A stretch of 64,000 nt of DNA from Hyphomicrobiales bacterium (GCA_900466875.1 UBNQ01000024.1:1-64000), one strand, 5' to 3'. Shown: positions 1 to 8,611, counted from the first letter of the stretch. Numbers and translations: made by a program. Notes: a model not told the origin generated them from the letters alone.

Positions 1-60
1 GTGGTGGAGGTGGCGGGGGGTGGTAAGCCTCGCTTGATCGTCGCCTGAAAATCCGATATC

Positions 61-72
61 GTTACATGTAAC
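61..72. promoter_or_regulatory. Perfect 12-bp palindrome, candidate mazEF operator
   Basis: GTTACATGTAAC is a perfect palindrome ending 19 bases before the antitoxin start, and it is preceded directly by a second small palindrome, CGATATCG (54-61). MazE-type antitoxins normally repress their own operon by binding palindromes over the promoter, so the position fits an operator. Binding is an inference; no promoter hexamers could be picked out with confidence. Confidence 0.4.
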
Positions 73-91
73 AAAACCATTGGAGGTGACC

Positions 92-292
92 ATGCCCGCT
101 TCCGTCAATCGCAGAGTTCAGAAACATCGGGACGCCTTGCGAGCTTCGGGATTGCGGCCGGTCCAGATCTGGGTGCCGGATACCCGCCAGCCTGGCTTTG
201 CGGCAGAATGCCGCCGTCAGGCGCAGATCGTTGCCATTGCGGATCAGACCGACCGCGATCTCGGCCGGTTTCTGGATGATGCCCTAAACTAG
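92..292 (+). CDS. mazE: MazE-family antitoxin (DUF3018 type), C-terminally truncated
   Basis: This 66-residue protein resembles DUF3018/MazE antitoxins, which neutralise a MazF-type endoribonuclease. It begins MPASVNRRVQKHR and contains RPVQIWVPD, a pattern typical of the family. ATG 92 was chosen over an in-frame TTG at 80 because GGAGG at 83-87 sits 4 bases before it. The gene ends at TAG 290-292. If that codon is read through, the frame continues LDDEAGS and stops at TGA 314-316, which overlaps the toxin ATG as ATGA. The present stop therefore looks like a nonsense mutation that removed eight codons, including the TAG position. The truncated end may weaken toxin binding, or the change may be a sequencing error. 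Confidence 0.8.
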   Translation: MPASVNRRVQKHRDALRASGLRPVQIWVPDTRQPGFAAECRRQAQIVAIADQTDRDLGRFLDDALN

Positions 293-312
293 CTCGACGA
301 CGAAGCCGGGTC

Positions 313-636
313 ATGAGGCGCGGCGATCTGGTTTCGGTCGCCATGTCCGGCGACTTCGGCAAGCCGCGCCCGTCTCTTGTCATCCAATCGGATTTGTTTG
401 CCGAAACCGGCACGGTGACCGTGCTGCTCGTATCGGCGACACTGGTGGATGCGCCGCTGATCCGCATCACTGTTGAACCGACACCCGACAATGGCCTGCA
501 TAAGGTGTCTCAGGTCATGGTCGACAAGGCCATGTCAGTAAAACGGGAAAGGCTCAGCCGGCCTTTCGGTCGTCTCGATGACGAAACGCTACTGTCGGTT
601 TCGCGGTCTCTGGCCGTTTTCCTCAATCTCGTATGA
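313..636 (+). CDS. mazF: MazF/PemK-family toxin
   Basis: This 107-residue protein has the MazF/PemK fold signature: an N-terminal RRGDLVSVAMSGDFGKPRP segment, then SLVIQSD, and a C-terminal helix region SRSLAVFLNLV. Members are sequence-specific mRNA interferases held inactive by the co-expressed antitoxin. The conserved Arg of the KPRP stretch is present and the length is typical for the family, so the toxin looks intact. It lies directly downstream of the antitoxin gene. The ancestral junction was probably an ATGA overlap at 313-316; it is now a 20-base gap because the antitoxin stops early. The target sequence cannot be predicted. Confidence 0.88.
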   Translation: MRRGDLVSVAMSGDFGKPRPSLVIQSDLFAETGTVTVLLVSATLVDAPLIRITVEPTPDNGLHKVSQVMVDKAMSVKRERLSRPFGRLDDETLLSVSRSLAVFLNLV

Positions 637-745
637 GAGCGCAGAGCCTGTTAACCGCCACTTTCCCAATCAGACCTGATGACTTTTGCGGATGGGCTTG
701 CTAAGCCCGCCACGTCATTATTTTCAGCGCAAAGACTTGAGCCCC

Positions 746-3121
746 ATGCCCGACCTGCTTCTAGAACTTCGCTCCGAGGAAATTCCCGCCCGCATGCAGC
801 GTAAGGCGGCGGGTGACCTGAAAAAGCTCGTGACCGACGCGCTGGTGGATGCAGGCCTGACCTATGAAGGTGCGCGCGAATACTGGACGCCGCGCCGCCT
901 GACGCTCGATATCCGCGGCCTTACCGCCCGTTCCGCCGATCTGCGCGAGGAAATCAAGGGCCCGTCCACCAAGGCGCCCGAACAGGCGATCGCCGGTTTT
1001 CTGCGCAAGGCAGGCCTCTCCGATATCTCTGAGGCTCAGGTCGCCACCGATCCGAAGAAGGGCGATTTTTACGTCGCCATCGTCTCCAAGGCCGGCCGCG
1101 CCGCCGAAGAGATCATTGCCGATGTCATGCCCGGCATCATCCGCTCCTTCCCATGGCCGAAATCGATGCGCTCCGGTTTCGCCTCCATGCCGAAGGGCTC
1201 GAGTTATGGCGGCGTCGAGGGCAAGGGGTCCGAAAGCCTGCGCTGGGTGCGCCCGCTGCAGTCGATCGTCTGCACCTTTGGCTCCGAGCATGACGAGACG
1301 AAGGTCATCCCCTTCGAGATCGACAGCATCACCGCCGGCAACATCACCTATGGGCACCGTTTCCACGCGCCGGATGCGATCACCGTTCGCCGCTTCGACG
1401 ATTATGTCGCAAGCCTCGAAAAGGCGAAGGTCATGCTCGATGCCGATCGTCGCAAGGACATGATCCTGCACGACGCCCGCGATCTCGCTTTCGCAAGCGG
1501 TCTCGATCTGGTCGAGGACGAGGGCCTGTTGGAAGAGGTGTCCGGTCTGGTCGAATGGCCGCATGTGCTGATGGGCACGTTCGAGAAGGACTATCTCGAA
1601 ATCCCGGCCGAGATCATCCGCCTGACGATCAAGACCAACCAAAAATGCTTCGTTACCCGCCCGCAAGGCGCAGAGGAAGGTCTGTCGAACCATTTCATCC
1701 TGATCTCGAATATCGATGCCAAGGACGGCGGCAAGGAAATCATCCACGGCAATGGCAAGGTCGTGCGCGCCCGCTTGTCGGATGCAAAACATTTCTGGAC
1801 CCGCGACCAGGGCGACCTGCCGGATCTCGGAACGTTGGTGGATTCGGCCAAAAAATTCGATCTCGACTTGAAGAAGCCGCTTGACCAGCGCATGGCCAAG
1901 CTTGATGCGCTGAAAGTCACCTTCCACGCCAAGCTCGGCACGCAGGGACAACGGGTTGCCCGCATCCGTGCGCTGGCTGCGCAGTTGGCTCTCATCGTCG
2001 GCGCAGATCCGGCCCTCGCCGATCGCGCTGCTGTGCTGGCCAAAGCCGATTTGCGCACCGAGGCGGTTGGTGAATTCCCCGAATTGCAGGGATTGATGGG
2101 GCGACGTTACGCTGGCCTGCAGGGCGAAAACGAATCCGTCGCAATCGCGCTTGAGGATCACTACAAGCCGCAAGGTCCGTCCGACCGCGTGCCGAAGGAC
2201 AAGGTGGCGATTACCGTCGCCTTGGCCGACAAGCTAGATACGTTGGTGGGCTTCTGGGCGATCGACGAAAAACCAACCGGCTCGAAGGACCCTTACGCGC
2301 TTCGCCGTGCGGCTCTGGGTGTCGTGCGCATTCTCTTGGAGCGGAATGTGCGTGTGGGCCTGATGCAGGTGTTCCATGCAGCATATCTGGAGGTCCTTAA
2401 AGTACGGCTCTCAGCTCCCGATTATCTCGTCGGCGTATCTGACGAGAGACTCTCACTTTTCTGGAGTGTCTATGAATGGGAAAGAAGCGTTTTCCGGGTA
2501 AGCAGTGATTTTACGACGGAGACGGCCTTGTGGCAGGTCGAGTCGGATGGCGATGGGATCAATGTCCCCGTGAAATTGTTCAATCCATCCAGTGAGATCG
2601 CAGCCGACCTTCTCTCCTTCTTCCACGATCGCCTCAAGGTGTACCTCCGCGATATGGGCGCCCGTCACGATATCATCGATTCCGTGCTGACGCCGGAAAC
2701 CGACGATATGCTGCTCGTCGCCCGTCGTGCGGAAGCGCTAACTTCCTTCATTGCGTCGGATGACGGCCTGAACCTCCTGGCCGGCACAAAGCGCGCCGTG
2801 CAGCTGCTTGCCGCCGAAGAGAAGAAAGGCACTGCCGTTGCCGATGGCGTTTCCGACGAGTTGCTGAAGCTCGACGCCGAAAAGGCGCTCTGGGCGGCCA
2901 TCAAGGTCGCCTCGAAGGATGCTGCCGAAGCAGTCGCCAGGGAAGACTTCCGCTTCGCCATGGAAGCCCTGTCGAAACTGCGCGCTCCGGTCGACAAGTT
3001 CTTCGAGGATGTTCTGGTCAACGACGAAGATGCCGCCATCCGCGCCAACCGTCTGGCCCTGCTCAAGGCAATCCGTGAGGCGACTGCTACAGTTGCCGAT
3101 TTCTCCAAGATCAGCGGGTAA
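746..3121 (+). CDS. glyS: Glycine--tRNA ligase beta subunit
   Basis: GlyS is the large subunit of the bacterial alpha2-beta2 glycyl-tRNA synthetase and carries most of the tRNA recognition. The start [18 protein letters not shown] (ATG 746) is the classic beginning of the family; upstream in-frame ATGs were rejected. Family blocks follow in order: [28 protein letters not shown], the [16 protein letters not shown] segment and the C-terminal anticodon-binding-like domain. At 791 residues it is about 100 longer than E. coli GlyS. Much of the excess lies at residues about 533-618 (bases 2345-2601), a segment unlike the family and visibly richer in A/T. The alpha subunit gene glyQ is not in the window. 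The mazEF pair lies just upstream. Confidence 0.96.
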   Translation: MPDLLLELRSEEIPARMQRKAAGDLKKLVTDALVDAGLTYEGAREYWTPRRLTLDIRGLTARSADLREEIKGPSTKAPEQAIAGFLRKAGLSDISEAQVATDPKKGDFYVAIVSKAGRAAEEIIADVMPGIIRSFPWPKSMRSGFASMPKGSSYGGVEGKGSESLRWVRPLQSIVCTFGSEHDETKVIPFEIDSITAGNITYGHRFHAPDAITVRRFDDYVASLEKAKVMLDADRRKDMILHDARDLAFASGLDLVEDEGLLEEVSGLVEWPHVLMGTFEKDYLEIPAEIIRLTIKTNQKCFVTRPQGAEEGLSNHFILISNIDAKDGGKEIIHGNGKVVRARLSDAKHFWTRDQGDLPDLGTLVDSAKKFDLDLKKPLDQRMAKLDALKVTFHAKLGTQGQRVARIRALAAQLALIVGADPALADRAAVLAKADLRTEAVGEFPELQGLMGRRYAGLQGENESVAIALEDHYKPQGPSDRVPKDKVAITVALADKLDTLVGFWAIDEKPTGSKDPYALRRAALGVVRILLERNVRVGLMQVFHAAYLEVLKVRLSAPDYLVGVSDERLSLFWSVYEWERSVFRVSSDFTTETALWQVESDGDGINVPVKLFNPSSEIAADLLSFFHDRLKVYLRDMGARHDIIDSVLTPETDDMLLVARRAEALTSFIASDDGLNLLAGTKRAVQLLAAEEKKGTAVADGVSDELLKLDAEKALWAAIKVASKDAAEAVAREDFRFAMEALSKLRAPVDKFFEDVLVNDEDAAIRANRLALLKAIREATATVADFSKISG

Positions 3122-3123
3122 TT

Positions 3124-3208
3124 CGTCATCCTAAGGCTTGCCCTTAGGATCTGACCACGTTTGATAAGTGAGCCGCAGCAAATTCTCGGGACAAGCCCGA
3201 GGATGACG
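3124..3208. repeat. Nested palindromic intergenic repeat
   Basis: The outer arms start CGTCATCCT and end AGGATGACG. Each arm folds on itself: 3128-3150 is a perfect 9-bp stem with loop CTTGC, and 3182-3204 is a 9-bp stem with one G-T pair. This double-hairpin layout matches the dispersed RIME-like palindromic elements known between genes in Rhizobium, Sinorhizobium and Agrobacterium. It starts 3 bases after the glyS stop and may also end or protect the glyS transcript. It separates glyS from the parDE unit. Confidence 0.75.
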
Positions 3209-3289
3209 GTCGTTGTCGTGTTGCGCCTTGAAGCCATTCTATTTCGGCGTATCTTCTTTGTTATAAGTGCCTGCCGACAGGAGCCTTCG

Positions 3290-3535
3290 ATGAACAAGCC
3301 CGTGCAAGTCACTGTCAGCGATCAGGCTGCAAGCTTTGTATCGCGCGAACTGGAAAGCGGACGCTTCGAAACCGTTGATGAGGTGGTCGAAGCGGGTCTT
3401 CGCATGCTCGAAGAAGAGCAGATGAAGATCGAGAGGCTGCGTGACCTGCTGGTTGAGGGCGAGAATAGCGGTCCGGCGCGCTATGTGGATCAGGACGAGT
3501 TCCTGTCCCGGATGCGTGAGAAACATGGACGATGA
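3290..3535 (+). CDS. parD: ParD-family antitoxin
   Basis: This 81-residue protein is a ribbon-helix-helix antitoxin of the ParD type. The N-terminal strand is PVQVTVSDQ, followed by the helix segment FVSRELESGRFETVDEVVEA and GLRMLEEE. The acidic and basic C-terminal tail normally wraps the ParE toxin. ATG 3290 was chosen because CAGGAG lies just before it and because the family starts here; longer in-frame starts run back into the repeat element. The last four bases overlap parE (ATGA, 3532-3535), so the two are translationally coupled. Autoregulation through an operator upstream is expected for the family; no clear operator was found. Confidence 0.92.
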   Translation: MNKPVQVTVSDQAASFVSRELESGRFETVDEVVEAGLRMLEEEQMKIERLRDLLVEGENSGPARYVDQDEFLSRMREKHGR

Positions 3536-3837
3536 AAGTCTATCGTCTAACCCCGGCCGCTGAGGCGGATCTTGACGATATCTGGGTATATACCGCCAAC
3601 ACATGGTCCACGGAGCAGGCTGGAATTTATGTCTCCCGCTTGTTCGATACATTCGTTTTGCTCGGGACCAATCAAGACCTTGGGCAACGGGTGGACACGA
3701 TCATGCCGGGCTACCGCCGTTTTCGATGTGGCCATCATCTGATCTTTTATGTGAGCGTCGATGACGGACAGATTGAAGTCGTTCGCATCCTCCACGAAAA
3801 AGTCGACATCCACCGCCATCTCGACGAACAGCAATGA
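3532..3837 (+). CDS. parE: ParE-family toxin
   Basis: This 101-residue RelE/ParE-fold protein starts MKVYRLTPAAEADLDDIW, the usual family opening, and contains GYRRFRCGHHLIFY and VVRILHEKVDIHRHL near the end. ParE toxins poison DNA gyrase; that activity is inferred from family membership. It overlaps parD by four bases upstream. It also overlaps the next gene by four bases (ATGA, 3834-3837), which is unusual because parDE pairs normally end their operon. The length is typical and no damage is seen. Confidence 0.92.
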   Translation: MKVYRLTPAAEADLDDIWVYTANTWSTEQAGIYVSRLFDTFVLLGTNQDLGQRVDTIMPGYRRFRCGHHLIFYVSVDDGQIEVVRILHEKVDIHRHLDEQQ

Positions 3838-4328
3838 CCGTATCCAAAATCCTCATCAGCGCCTGCCTTCTCGGCCATGCCGTCCGTTATGACGGCAAAG
3901 GTAAGCCGCTTGCCCATCCGGCGATCGATCAATGGCGGGAAGAGGGGAGGCTCGTCACGATCTGCCCCGAACTGGCAGGTGGCATGAGCGTGCCGCGTCC
4001 GCCAGCCGAAATCGAGAACGGGATGACCGGTGCCGATGTTCTTGCGGGCAGGGCGCGGGTCGTGGAAATCACCGGCGGCGAGGTGACCGAGGCGTTCATT
4101 GCGGGCGCTTATCGCGCGTTGGAATTCGCACAGGCGCATGGTTGCACCCATGCGCTGCTGATCGATGGCAGCCCCTCCTGCGGGTCCGGCTTTATATATG
4201 ACGGGTCTTTTGCGGGTAAAAGGCATGCCGGCAACGGTGTTACGGCGGCACTGCTGGAGAATGCCGGAATCATAGTGCGATCGGACAGGCAGATGGATGA
4301 AATGGTCGACATTCTGGCTCGCGTCTGA
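3834..4328 (+). CDS. DUF523 family protein (TudS-like)
   Basis: This 164-residue DUF523 protein starts with ISACLLG and has the family motifs RYDGKGK, ICPELAGGM and SPSCGSGFIYDG. Cysteines at about 11, 44 and 116 are the conserved trio. In the characterised DUF523 enzyme TudS (thiouracil desulfurase) such cysteines hold an iron-sulfur cluster that removes sulfur from 2-thiouracil. A desulfurase role here is inferred from the cysteine pattern. Its ATG overlaps the parE stop, so its translation is probably coupled to the toxin-antitoxin pair. A bidirectional terminator follows at 4377-4420. Confidence 0.88.
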   Translation: MTVSKILISACLLGHAVRYDGKGKPLAHPAIDQWREEGRLVTICPELAGGMSVPRPPAEIENGMTGADVLAGRARVVEITGGEVTEAFIAGAYRALEFAQAHGCTHALLIDGSPSCGSGFIYDGSFAGKRHAGNGVTAALLENAGIIVRSDRQMDEMVDILARV

Positions 4329-4376
4329 CGCCACGCAGATGTCAGCACGATGGCGGGGTGCCTCGAAATACGCTGT

Positions 4377-4420
4377 TGAAAAAGAGAAAGCCGCCGGACC
4401 GGATCGTCCTGACGGCTTTC
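4377..4420 (-). terminator. Rho-independent terminator for the chemoreceptor gene
   Basis: GAAAGCCG (4386-4393) pairs with CGGCTTTC (4413-4420), with a small GGAC/GTCC inner stem. On the minus strand the hairpin is followed by CTCTTTTTC, so it is a good terminator for the reverse-strand chemoreceptor gene. It may also serve the forward DUF523 gene, although there is no T-run on that side. Confidence 0.75.
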
Positions 4421-4485
4421 GTCCCCGCGTCCCCCGCGTAACTGTCAGGCAACACCGCCAAAGGCTGCGCGTTCCCGGTCGGCTA

Positions 4486-6318
4486 TCAGCTTGCCAGGCG
4501 CATCTGGCCTGCCATGCTGTACAGCGAGTTGGCGTTCGATGAACCGCTGACGCGGAAACCGCCGATGAGTTTCAGCAGGTCCTCGGTATCGGCGGCCAGC
4601 GCTTCCGCGGATGCCGTGGTTTCTTCAGCCATCGCGGCGTTCTGCTGTGTTGCCTGATCGAGATGATTGAGCGAGGAGGAAATCGAGCGCAGCGTCGAGT
4701 CCTGCTCCGCTGCGGAATCGGCGATCTTGCTGACGATGTCGCTTGCAGCCTTCACCTGGCTGGAAATGCGTTTCAGCGCTTCTCCTGCCTCGCCGACAAG
4801 GCGCACGCCGTTCTCAACCTGGTGGGAGGAGTGGGAAATCTGATCCTTGATCTCCTTGGCGGCGGCGGCCGAACGCTGAGCGAGTTCGCGCACTTCCTGG
4901 GCGACGACGGCAAACCCTTTGCCGCTTTCGCCTGCACGGGCGGCCTCGACGCCGGCATTGAGCGCCAAGAGGTTGGTCTGGAAGGCAATCTCGTCGATCA
5001 CGCCGATGATCTTGGTAATCTCGCCGGAGGAATTCGAGATACCGCTCATTGCCTCGATGGCTTCCGCCACCACGGCATCGCTCCGGTTGGCTTCACCGCT
5101 GACGGTGACGACACGCTGTGCCGCTTCACGCGCACCATCGGCCGTCTGCTTTACGGCAACCGTCAGCTCGTCGAGGGCAGCAGAGGTTTCTTCGAGATTG
5201 GCGGCCTGACGCTCCGTGCGCTGGGACAGCTCGTTCGAAGCGCGGCGGATTTCTTCCTTGGAACCGCTTATGTCGATGCCCTTGGCATTGACCTTGGCCA
5301 TCGCCGCCTCAAGATGTCCGAGGGCTTCATTGAAATTGTCGCGCAGGCCGGCATAACGGCTGCCCAAATCAGCACAGCGCACCGTCAGATCGCCCTTGGC
5401 AAGGTCTTCCAGAGCTGAGCCGATGGTGGAGACCACGCGCGCCTGAAGCTCAGCCTCGCTGCGCTGCATGTCGAGGTTCTGCTGGCGTTCGCCGTCGAGT
5501 TCTTCCTGGCTGCGCTGCTGGCGTTCTTCCATAGCATGGCGCTCGCGCACCTTCTGCTGCAGGGCTTCTGTCGCGCGAGCCATCAGGCCGACTTCGTTGG
5601 TCATGCCGGTATGCGGGATCTTGAGATCGACATTCTCGTCCGCGACGGCATTGAGTGCATTGCGAATGTCGCCAAGCGGTCCAGAAATGTTGCGAATGAC
5701 GATGAGTGCGAGAATGGCGGCGATGAACAGAATGCCGGCGCCAATGCCGACGGCCTTCATGATATCTCCGCGGATCTGGGCTTCGAGATCATCCACATAG
5801 ACGCCAGTGACGAGAACCAGCTGCCACGGCTCGAAGGCAAGCGCATAGGAGCTCTTGCGGAAATCATCACCCTGTTCGCCCGGCTTGGGCCCGAGGAAGT
5901 CGGCCGTGCCGCCGCCTGCGCGGCCCAGCTTGACCAGTTCGTCGCGATACATGAAGCCTTGGCTGTCAGGCTTGCCCTTGAAATTCTGGCCAAGACGCTT
6001 CGGATCCGGATGCAGGCGCATCGTCACGTCGTAGTCGTAGGCGTAGAGATAGCCATCCGGCTTGAACGTCATGGCGGCGACAGCGGCGAAAGCCTGTTTC
6101 TGTGCGTCGTCACGTGTCAGTTCACCCGCCGCTTCCCGTTCCTGGAACTTCTTGAGGATGCCGATGCCGGATTCCACCTGACTGCGCAACATTCCATACC
6201 GTTCCGCGTAGATGGCGTTGGTGGAGGCCCGAAGCTCGAAATAGGTTCCGACCGCAAAGGCGACCATTAATGTCAGCACAAGCAGGACGAGCTGATGGGA
6301 GATCTTCAGGTTTTTCAT
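4486..6318 (-). CDS. Methyl-accepting chemotaxis protein with single Cache sensor domain
   Basis: This 610-residue chemoreceptor senses a ligand and signals through CheA/CheW to the flagellar motor. It has a membrane segment at about 8-27, a periplasmic single-Cache domain at about 30-185 (DGYLYAYDYDVTMRLHPDP is a typical block), a second membrane segment at about 188-208, a HAMP domain, and a long cytoplasmic signalling coiled coil. The conserved hairpin tip EIAFQTNLLALNAGVEAAR is intact. There is no C-terminal CheR-binding pentapeptide. The start MKNLKISHQ at 6318 was chosen because GAGGA precedes it on the minus strand; an upstream in-frame start would add a non-conserved 32-residue leader. 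The ligand is unknown; Cache domains of this kind often bind small carboxylates. Confidence 0.93.
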   Translation of the reverse strand: MKNLKISHQLVLLVLTLMVAFAVGTYFELRASTNAIYAERYGMLRSQVESGIGILKKFQEREAAGELTRDDAQKQAFAAVAAMTFKPDGYLYAYDYDVTMRLHPDPKRLGQNFKGKPDSQGFMYRDELVKLGRAGGGTADFLGPKPGEQGDDFRKSSYALAFEPWQLVLVTGVYVDDLEAQIRGDIMKAVGIGAGILFIAAILALIVIRNISGPLGDIRNALNAVADENVDLKIPHTGMTNEVGLMARATEALQQKVRERHAMEERQQRSQEELDGERQQNLDMQRSEAELQARVVSTIGSALEDLAKGDLTVRCADLGSRYAGLRDNFNEALGHLEAAMAKVNAKGIDISGSKEEIRRASNELSQRTERQAANLEETSAALDELTVAVKQTADGAREAAQRVVTVSGEANRSDAVVAEAIEAMSGISNSSGEITKIIGVIDEIAFQTNLLALNAGVEAARAGESGKGFAVVAQEVRELAQRSAAAAKEIKDQISHSSHQVENGVRLVGEAGEALKRISSQVKAASDIVSKIADSAAEQDSTLRSISSSLNHLDQATQQNAAMAEETTASAEALAADTEDLLKLIGGFRVSGSSNANSLYSMAGQMRLAS

Positions 6319-6475
6319 GGAATCCTCGCGACCATACGCGCCGCCATTGTCCGGCAGCGGAATAGAATTCAAGTATTGGGAAAAAGCGCATCCTGCGCAG
6401 ATTTCGTGCTGCATCGCACAAGGCTAAAAATGCCCGGTATATTTGAATAAAAATTTAAGTTTTTGCCGTGCGCTA

Positions 6476-6510
6476 TGTGATAACGGATATATTATCTGCC
6501 GTTATTCACA
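6476..6510. other. A/T-rich inverted repeat between the chemoreceptor and the HPE1-like gene
   Basis: TGTGATAACGG (6476-6486) and CCGTTATTCACA (6499-6510) are inverted copies with one bulged base. The site lies upstream of the chemoreceptor gene and downstream of the reverse-strand secreted-protein gene. It could be a regulator-binding site for the former or a weak terminator for the latter. There is no flanking T-run. Function unknown. Confidence 0.35.
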
Positions 6511-6589
6511 TTTATGGCTGATGCAAGCGATTCATACTGCCGATGGCAGGCACGGGCGATACCGAGGATTTCAGAAGGAATACCTAGAA

Positions 6590-7066
6590 TTACTGATTCA
6601 GCCTGAGGGGAATTTCATTGAATTCCCGCTCACCTCGATTGTCACTTTCGACCGCGCCGGTCTTCGACTGCAGGTCGATCGGATCGCGCTGCTGGCTGGC
6701 GATCTGCACCTCTGTCTGCACATGCTTGCCATTGCTCGTGTTGATCACGGCCTGCAACTGATCGACACTCATCCAGTCCGGCACCTTGCTGATATGGACG
6801 ACAGGAGAACCGCCCATCCAGGTATCGGTGCGCACGATCTTCTTCTGGCCGTCAATCTCCATCAGCGAAACCGACTGCACGGTGCCCCGCAGCACGGGGA
6901 CCTTGTAGCTGCTTTCGTCCGACGTCTTGAGAGGCGGGCAGGTCTCGCATGCGATGCTGACCATGCTCATGCTTTTTTCGTCCGTATTGCTTGCAAGCGG
7001 CAGGATCGACTGCGCCTGGGCAGTACCGGCGAAAAGCACGAAGGCTGTAAGGGCCAGATGGCGCAT
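6590..7066 (-). CDS. Secreted protein with plant virulence effector HPE1-like domain
   Basis: This 158-residue protein begins with a clear Sec signal peptide (MRHLALTAFVLFAGTAQA, cleavage before QS), so the mature protein is about 140 residues and exported. The mature part has a CETCPPL motif with two cysteines, then VPVLRGTVQSV, IVRTDTWMGGSPVVHISK. This matches, from memory, a small rhizobial and agrobacterial family labelled HPE1-like. The role is unknown and the family name should not be read as evidence of virulence. GAGAGGA precedes the ATG by eight bases on the minus strand. It lies downstream of purD on the same strand with a 127-base gap, so it probably has its own promoter. Confidence 0.65.
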   Translation of the reverse strand: MRHLALTAFVLFAGTAQAQSILPLASNTDEKSMSMVSIACETCPPLKTSDESSYKVPVLRGTVQSVSLMEIDGQKKIVRTDTWMGGSPVVHISKVPDWMSVDQLQAVINTSNGKHVQTEVQIASQQRDPIDLQSKTGAVESDNRGEREFNEIPLRLNQ

Positions 7067-7193
7067 GATGCAAATCCTCTCTTTGCATCACTGATACGCC
7101 ATGAGTGGTTTCGATCTCGTCAGGAGAACCGGTAAATAACGACTTAAACTGGAACGATCAGCCGCACTGCCATCGGCCATGCGGGTCAGCTTA

Positions 7194-8465
7194 TCAGGAG
7201 TTTTCCCGCGCAGCCGCACGCCAACCGATGTCACGGCGGCAGAAACCGTTTTCCCATGTGATGCCCTCAACGAGCGAATACGCCCCGGCCTGCGCCTCAC
7301 GAACATTATGGCCGGTGGCTGTAACATTGAGCACTCGCCCGCCGGTTGCCACCAGTTGTCCGTCTTTAATCGCGGTGCCTGCGTGGAAGATTTTCTCTCC
7401 CCGTCCGGCTGTCGGCAAATTGGCGATCGAGGTATTTTTGTCATAGGCGGCGGGATAGCCCTTTGAAGCCATGACGACCGTCAATGCCACATCATCACTC
7501 CATAATGCTTCAACCTGCTCCAGCGTGCCGGTTGCGGCAGCATAGAGCAGTTCCAGAAGATCGCTCTTCAACCGCATCATCAGCACCTGGCATTCCGGGT
7601 CGCCGAAGCGGACGTTATATTCGATCAGTTCCGGCCCCTTTTGGGTGATCATCAGACCGGCAAAGAAAACACCCGTAAAGGGATGTCCGCTTTCCGCCAT
7701 GCCGCGGATCGTTGGTTCGATGATCTCCTTCATCGTCCGCTCGACCATTTCAGCCGTCATGACAGGGGCAGGGGAATAGGCGCCCATGCCGCCGGTATTC
7801 GGTCCGGTATCGCCATCGCCGACCCGCTTGTGGTCCTGGGCGGTTGCAAGCGCCAGCGCTGTCTTGCCGTCGGACAGGCAGAAGAAACTTGCCTCCTCGC
7901 CATCGAGATAGGCCTCGACCACGACTTCTGCGCCAGCTGCGCCAAAGGCACCGTCGAAGCAGTCGTCGATGGCGTAATGTGCTTCCTCCACCGTCATCGC
8001 CACGGTGACACCCTTGCCGGCGGCAAGCCCGTCGGCTTTAACGACAATGGGAGCGCCCTGCTCAGTCACATAGGCTTTGGCCTCGTCACCATTGGTGAAG
8101 CGGCGATAGGCGCCGGTCGGGATGTTGTAACGGGCGCAGATATCCTTGGTGAAACCCTTGGAGCCTTCAAGCTGGGCTGCCGCCGCCGACGGTCCGAAGA
8201 CAACAATATCTTTGGCGCGCAGCACGTCGGCCAGACCAGCGACGAGCGGTCCCTCCGGGCCGACCACGACGAAGTCGATGCCATTGGTCAGGCAAAAGTC
8301 GGCAACCGCATCGTGATCCTCTACATCAAGAGAAACAATCTCGGCATTTTCAGCGATACCGGGATTCCCGGGAGCAGCATAAAGAGCGGTCAGTTTGGGA
8401 GACTGTGCGAGCTTCCACGCCAATGCATGTTCGCGGCCGCCTGAGCCGATCAGCAGAACCTTCAT
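7194..8465 (-). CDS. purD: Phosphoribosylamine--glycine ligase
   Basis: GAR synthetase catalyses the ATP-dependent joining of glycine to phosphoribosylamine, the second step of purine synthesis. The 423-residue length is normal. Family landmarks are the start [31 protein letters not shown], the ATP-grasp segments [33 protein letters not shown] and VRFGDPECQ, and the C-terminal RRDIGWRA. All are intact. It stands alone on the minus strand; a small unknown gene lies 146 bases upstream in the same direction. Confidence 0.98.
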   Translation of the reverse strand: MKVLLIGSGGREHALAWKLAQSPKLTALYAAPGNPGIAENAEIVSLDVEDHDAVADFCLTNGIDFVVVGPEGPLVAGLADVLRAKDIVVFGPSAAAAQLEGSKGFTKDICARYNIPTGAYRRFTNGDEAKAYVTEQGAPIVVKADGLAAGKGVTVAMTVEEAHYAIDDCFDGAFGAAGAEVVVEAYLDGEEASFFCLSDGKTALALATAQDHKRVGDGDTGPNTGGMGAYSPAPVMTAEMVERTMKEIIEPTIRGMAESGHPFTGVFFAGLMITQKGPELIEYNVRFGDPECQVLMMRLKSDLLELLYAAATGTLEQVEALWSDDVALTVVMASKGYPAAYDKNTSIANLPTAGRGEKIFHAGTAIKDGQLVATGGRVLNVTATGHNVREAQAGAYSLVEGITWENGFCRRDIGWRAAARENS

Positions 8466-8611
8466 AAACCGCCCTCATGGTTGTTTCACTGGGCGGTTAA
8501 GGCCCGTGGCCGCAAAGGTCAAGGGTTTCCGGTGGAATGGAGAGAAAGCCCATGGTTGGCGGCCGGCCCAGAAGGGGTAATGGGGCCGACACGGCCATGG
8601 TCGTGAAATCT

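Noticed and set aside
1..48. Possible 3' end of an upstream gene (frame 1 ends in TGA at 46-48)
   Set aside because: Only 15 codons are visible and no family can be recognised, so neither the frame nor the product can be supported.
694..708. Hairpin GGGCTT-GCT-AAGCCC between mazF and glyS
   Set aside because: A 6-bp stem without a T-run is too weak to call a terminator.
761..2173. 470-residue open frame antisense to glyS
   Set aside because: Long antisense frames are common in high-GC coding DNA; glyS is unambiguous and the antisense protein matches nothing.
7088..7444. 118-residue reading frame on the minus strand overlapping purD
   Set aside because: It overlaps the purD C-terminal coding region in another frame and has an atypical composition; no ribosome site.
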